Both the position numbers and the translations under genes were made by a program. Shown here piece by piece: positions 5,325 through 7,815 of a DNA stretch of 7,815 nucleotides (position 1 is the first letter of the stretch; each line of letters begins with the position of its first letter). The DNA is from a bacterium. GTDB lineage: Bacteria; Margulisbacteria; Marinamargulisbacteria; UBA6595. The DNA lies in the NCBI GenBank assembly GCA_027621615.1, contig JAQCBC010000031.1:1-7815 (forward strand). Reading direction: 5' to 3'. The notes beneath the pieces are model-generated. The model was not told the DNA's origin and did no database searches. It saw only the letters and a list, made by a program, of their open reading frames with translations.

Positions 5325-6626
5325 GTGTCTTTGTGTATTGAATCGTTATATAGCACTTTTGCAGATAAAAGTTTACGCAATAAAAACAATGAGCTTTCTA
5401 ATTTTGAACAATTTGATCAGATCCAACAGTGTCAGGACCCGGATACGTTTTATGCCCAGGTTGCCAATCACTATAACCTAAAATTTTTAAGTATTCATGA
5501 ACTTTGGGTGGATGACACCAGCCAATGGCACGATGCGCCACCACCAGATCAATTAACCATTCCTGTCTACACAACGGCTCACGACTATGCCATTGCAACG
5601 AGCAATCCGTTTCATCCGTATTTAAGCACATTGCTTGAGACCTGGCCATTGAAACACCAACGTATTATTTTAATGACCCCAAGCGATATTTATCATTATT
5701 ATCAGACCAAAACCCACGACCCGCTCACCACCCTCATTATGAGTGGGATTTCGCATCAAGCGTCTGATATTCACATCTACAATCGAAACGGACATGGCCA
5801 CGTGTATTATCGCATACTGGGCCAGTTAACCCCCCTATACACGCTCCCCCCCCAAAGCCTGAATCAACTGGTCAATCAAATAATATTCCGAGCCAATTTG
5901 CATATTGGCGAATCCCACAAACCTCAAGATGGCCGTCTGACACTCACCCCGTCTACGGACGCCCCACCGATTGATACCCGAGTATCGGTTATTCCCACGC
6001 ACTTTGGCTATGATGTGGCAATCCGAATCTTTCATCAAGCCCTGGATTTTTCATTGGAGAATTGTGGGTTTTCACTGCAACAGCACGACCAGCTGATGGG
6101 ATTAATTCACCAAGACTCTGGGCTCATTTTAGTCACGGGACCAACCGGATCGGGAAAAACAACCACATTGTATGCCTTGCTGCATGAACTCAAACAAGCC
6201 AATAAAAATATTGTCACACTTGAAGACCCCATTGAATACCACTTTGATTTTATGCGTCAAACACAAATTAATGTGGATGCCGGATACACCTTTGGTGCTG
6301 GCTTGCGCGCAACGTTGCGTCAAGACCCGGATATTATTATGGTGGGTGAAATCCGAGATGCCGAAACAGCGGCCATTGCCTGCCAAGCCGCTTACACCGG
6401 GCACCTGGTTCCGGCATCGCTGCATAGCCATAGCGTCGCAGGCGCGCACCAACGGCTCCATCAATTGGGGGTGTCAGCGTCTACCTTACAGGGGTGTTTG
6501 CGGGGCATTATTAACCAAAAACTGGTTCCCACAACTTGCTCACTGTGTACGGGCCAGGGGTGCGCCCAGTGTTCAGGCACGGGGATCCATGGCCAAAAAC
6601 TTCAAGCCGAAATTGTTGTATTATAG
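5325..6626 (+). CDS. GspE/PilB-type secretion or pilus assembly ATPase, C-terminally short
   Basis: Hexameric ATPases of this family power pseudopilus or type IV pilus extension at the inner membrane. This 433-residue protein has the N2 block QASDIHIY (145-152), a QDGRL motif (201-205) and DTRVSVIPTHFG (217-228). The ATPase core has Walker A GPTGSGKT (272-279), Asp box TLEDPIEY (298-305), Walker B DPDIIMVGE (334-342) and a His box GHLVPASLH (359-367). A zinc tetracysteine follows (C405, C408, C413, C416), which distinguishes GspE/PilB from retraction ATPases such as PilT. The protein ends at GQKLQAEIVVL, just where family members continue with GRxGIFEVL plus several dozen residues, so the C-terminal subdomain is missing. 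The N-terminal part (1-130) is short and divergent. The GTG start at 5325 has no visible ribosome site and follows mreB's stop by 6 bases in the same frame. No other secretion or pilus gene is in the window, so system type and activity are uncertain. Confidence 0.88.
   Translation: MSLCIESLYSTFADKSLRNKNNELSNFEQFDQIQQCQDPDTFYAQVANHYNLKFLSIHELWVDDTSQWHDAPPPDQLTIPVYTTAHDYAIATSNPFHPYLSTLLETWPLKHQRIILMTPSDIYHYYQTKTHDPLTTLIMSGISHQASDIHIYNRNGHGHVYYRILGQLTPLYTLPPQSLNQLVNQIIFRANLHIGESHKPQDGRLTLTPSTDAPPIDTRVSVIPTHFGYDVAIRIFHQALDFSLENCGFSLQQHDQLMGLIHQDSGLILVTGPTGSGKTTTLYALLHELKQANKNIVTLEDPIEYHFDFMRQTQINVDAGYTFGAGLRATLRQDPDIIMVGEIRDAETAAIACQAAYTGHLVPASLHSHSVAGAHQRLHQLGVSASTLQGCLRGIINQKLVPTTCSLCTGQGCAQCSGTGIHGQKLQAEIVVL
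5846..5853 (+). repeat. Eight-base cytosine run inside the GspE/PilB-type gene
   Basis: Eight consecutive C bases lie around codons 174-177 of the ATPase, shortly after a six-base C run at 5830-5835. Such tracts can change length by slippage and shift the frame upstream of Walker A. Seven-base C runs also occur at 178-184 and 7380-7386, so it may only reflect local C-richness. Confidence 0.5.
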
Positions 6627-6631
6627 AGAGG

Positions 6632-7153
6632 ATGCAGTCCTTGAATAACCTCGATACGATTGTCACCGCATTGCAGTCCAATGCAATTGGTATTTTCCCC
6701 TGCGATACCATTTGGGGGCTCATTGGTCGGGCCTGCCCCACGGTCGGCCATACCATCAACCAACTAAAGCAGCGGCCCCCCGAAACACCGTTGATTCAGT
6801 TAATTTATACCCCACAGCAGTTGGCGGACAGCACCCCCACCCTGACGCCCGAACATCGGGCAGCGATGGCCAAGCATTGGCCGGGACCCGTCACCTTAAT
6901 TTTACCAACACCCACTGGGTCTATTGGCGTCCGTCAACCCAATTTCAAACTCTTGGTGGACTTGCTGTCTCGCACGCAGTTTCCTATTTTTAGCACCAGT
7001 GTCAATACGCACGGAACGCCACCCTGCATCGATACAATCCCAGACACTTGGATTCAAGCAGTTGATTTTGCTTACCTCGATGCGGCGCCCGGTGGCCATG
7101 CAGCGTCTGCGATATTGGACACAACCCAGACACCCTTTCAATGGATTCGTTAA
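6632..7153 (+). CDS. tsaC: L-threonylcarbamoyladenylate synthase, short Sua5/TsaC type
   Basis: Enzymes of this YrdC-domain family make threonylcarbamoyl-AMP from threonine, bicarbonate and ATP, the activated group used for t6A at position 37 of ANN-decoding tRNAs. The 173-residue product is a YrdC domain alone, like TsaC, without the extra C-terminal domain of long Sua5. Motifs seen are FPCDTIWGL (22-30, family PTDTvYGL), LKQRPPETPL (45-54) with the conserved K46-x-R48, WPGPVTLIL (83-91), GVRQP (99-103) and STSVNTHG (121-128, family S-x-N). The end SAILDTTQTPFQWIR fits the family's closing strand. The start is not settled. ATG at 6632 directly abuts a GAGAGG sequence (6626-6631), too close to use it, while TTG at 6641 would have that ribosome site 9 bases upstream and remove only three residues. 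The gene follows the ATPase by 5 bases and overlaps miaA by 13. The divergent PCDT and Q56 replace usual residues, so activity is inferred. Confidence 0.85.
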   Translation: MQSLNNLDTIVTALQSNAIGIFPCDTIWGLIGRACPTVGHTINQLKQRPPETPLIQLIYTPQQLADSTPTLTPEHRAAMAKHWPGPVTLILPTPTGSIGVRQPNFKLLVDLLSRTQFPIFSTSVNTHGTPPCIDTIPDTWIQAVDFAYLDAAPGGHAASAILDTTQTPFQWIR

Positions 7154-7815
7154 GCCCGTATCTCCCCCTGGGCCGATATACTATGATTATCGGGCCAACC
7201 GGTATTGGGAAAAGCGCCGCTGCCATTGAATTGGCCCATCAGCATCATGCGCATACGGGCATCTACCCGCACATTATTAGCAGCGATGCGTTTCAGGTCT
7301 ACCAAGGCATGGATATTGGGACTGGGAAAGTATTGCCCCATGAGCAACGCGGCATTGCCCATCACCTCATCGACATCCACCCCCCCGATATCCCGTACAC
7401 CGTGGGCGAATTTATGGCACATGTCACACGCCTGGATGCCACTATTCCGGAATCAATTCCACTCATTTTCTGTGGCGGAAGCCCCCTGTACAGCTATGCC
7501 TGGCTGAACCAATACAGTTTAGCACCCGCTGCCCAGGATCCTGAACTCAAGCAGCAATTGGCCAATGAGTTAGACCGAGACGGCAACCGTGCACTATGGG
7601 AGCGTTTGCATCAGCAGGATCCGGATGCCGCAGCGGCTATTCATCCCAATAATCGCCATCGCCTCATCCGTGCCTTAGAAATTATACGTATAACCGGGAA
7701 AAAACCATCCGACACCCAGCGACAACCGCGAACGGATGTCACCGTGCTGGGGTTAAGTGCCGACTGGTCCCAAGTCCGTGACCGAATTGCCCAGCGCGTA
7801 TCGGACATGGTTGCC
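7141..7815 (+). CDS. miaA: tRNA dimethylallyltransferase (partial, 3' end outside window)
   Basis: MiaA transfers a dimethylallyl group from DMAPP to N6 of A37 in tRNAs reading UNN codons (i6A, the precursor of ms2i6A). The 225 residues present cover most of a roughly 300-residue protein. Visible are P-loop GPTGIGKS (18-25), SSDAFQVYQGMDIGTGK (47-63, family DSxQVYxGMDIGTAKP), HHLIDIHPPDIPYTVGEF (75-92), CGGSPLY (112-118, family GGTGLY) and the tRNA-binding/insert region LHQQDPDAAAAIHPNNRHRLIRALEI (156-181) followed by TGKKPS. The ATG at 7141 lies within the last codons of the preceding gene. An in-frame ATG at 7183 lies just before the P-loop and would give the more usual short N-terminus, so the first 14 residues are doubtful. 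The frame is open to base 7815, with no stop seen. It is paired with the TsaC-type gene, the other position-37 modification step. Confidence 0.95.
   Translation, partial: MDSLSPYLPLGRYTMIIGPTGIGKSAAAIELAHQHHAHTGIYPHIISSDAFQVYQGMDIGTGKVLPHEQRGIAHHLIDIHPPDIPYTVGEFMAHVTRLDATIPESIPLIFCGGSPLYSYAWLNQYSLAPAAQDPELKQQLANELDRDGNRALWERLHQQDPDAAAAIHPNNRHRLIRALEIIRITGKKPSDTQRQPRTDVTVLGLSADWSQVRDRIAQRVSDMVA

Noticed and set aside
4275..6626. TAG used as a sense codon, making one long MreB-ATPase protein
   Set aside because: Both proteins have natural ends and starts, the ATPase itself ends in TAG with a TGA five codons later, and other genes here use TAA and TGA normally.
6172..6648. Second plus-strand frame of about 158 codons inside the ATPase gene
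   Set aside because: It is a shadow frame of the Walker A to zinc-motif region with no motif of its own.

Overview
The window is a compact bacterial chromosome segment made of housekeeping genes. Eight protein genes and one tRNA gene fill it almost completely. The two largest non-coding stretches are about 140 bases each (1814-1952 and 3872-4015), and both are divergent promoter regions, so there is no gene-free stretch of 300 bases or more. The MreB, the split AccA/AccD carboxyltransferase and the glutamyl-tRNA reductase (C5) route to heme point to a bacterium, probably rod-shaped. I cannot place the phylum. The proteins are divergent from textbook Proteobacteria and Firmicutes, and an uncultured lineage is plausible, but that is inference only. 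Shine-Dalgarno signals are weak or absent at most starts.

Left part, minus strand (1-1813): hemA (glutamyl-tRNA reductase, unusually short) is followed after 7 bases by a GTG-started uroporphyrinogen-III C-methyltransferase. Its reading frame continues into what looks like the start of a fused uroporphyrinogen-III synthase (HemD) domain and leaves the window at base 1. This is a tetrapyrrole unit covering aminolevulinate formation and the uroporphyrinogen-III/precorrin-2 branch point. Between hemA and the next gene lie two well-formed back-to-back promoters, one for hemA and one for a tRNA-Pro(UGG) at 1953-2030 (+).

Middle part, minus strand (2043-3871): accD and accA overlap and encode the beta and alpha subunits of acetyl-CoA carboxyltransferase, which forms malonyl-CoA for fatty acid synthesis. 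accA converges on the tRNA gene with only 12 bases between them. The promoter proposed for accDA contains a perfect 7+5+7 inverted repeat between and over its -35/-10 elements, a good candidate operator.

Right part, plus strand (4016-7815): rpsT (ribosomal protein S20), mreB (cell-shape actin), a GspE/PilB-type assembly ATPase with an abrupt C-terminus, a short Sua5/TsaC-type threonylcarbamoyl-AMP synthase, and miaA (partial, runs off the end). Successive genes overlap or are separated by a few bases, so they probably form one operon driven from the promoter before rpsT. Sua5/TsaC and MiaA both serve modification of tRNA position 37. MreB is followed by the ATPase rather than by mreC/mreD, which is unusual. 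I see no integrase, transposase, CRISPR array or defence genes. I found no clear new system; the most interesting signals are the accDA operator candidate, the truncated ATPase behind mreB, and the near-leaderless short hemA.
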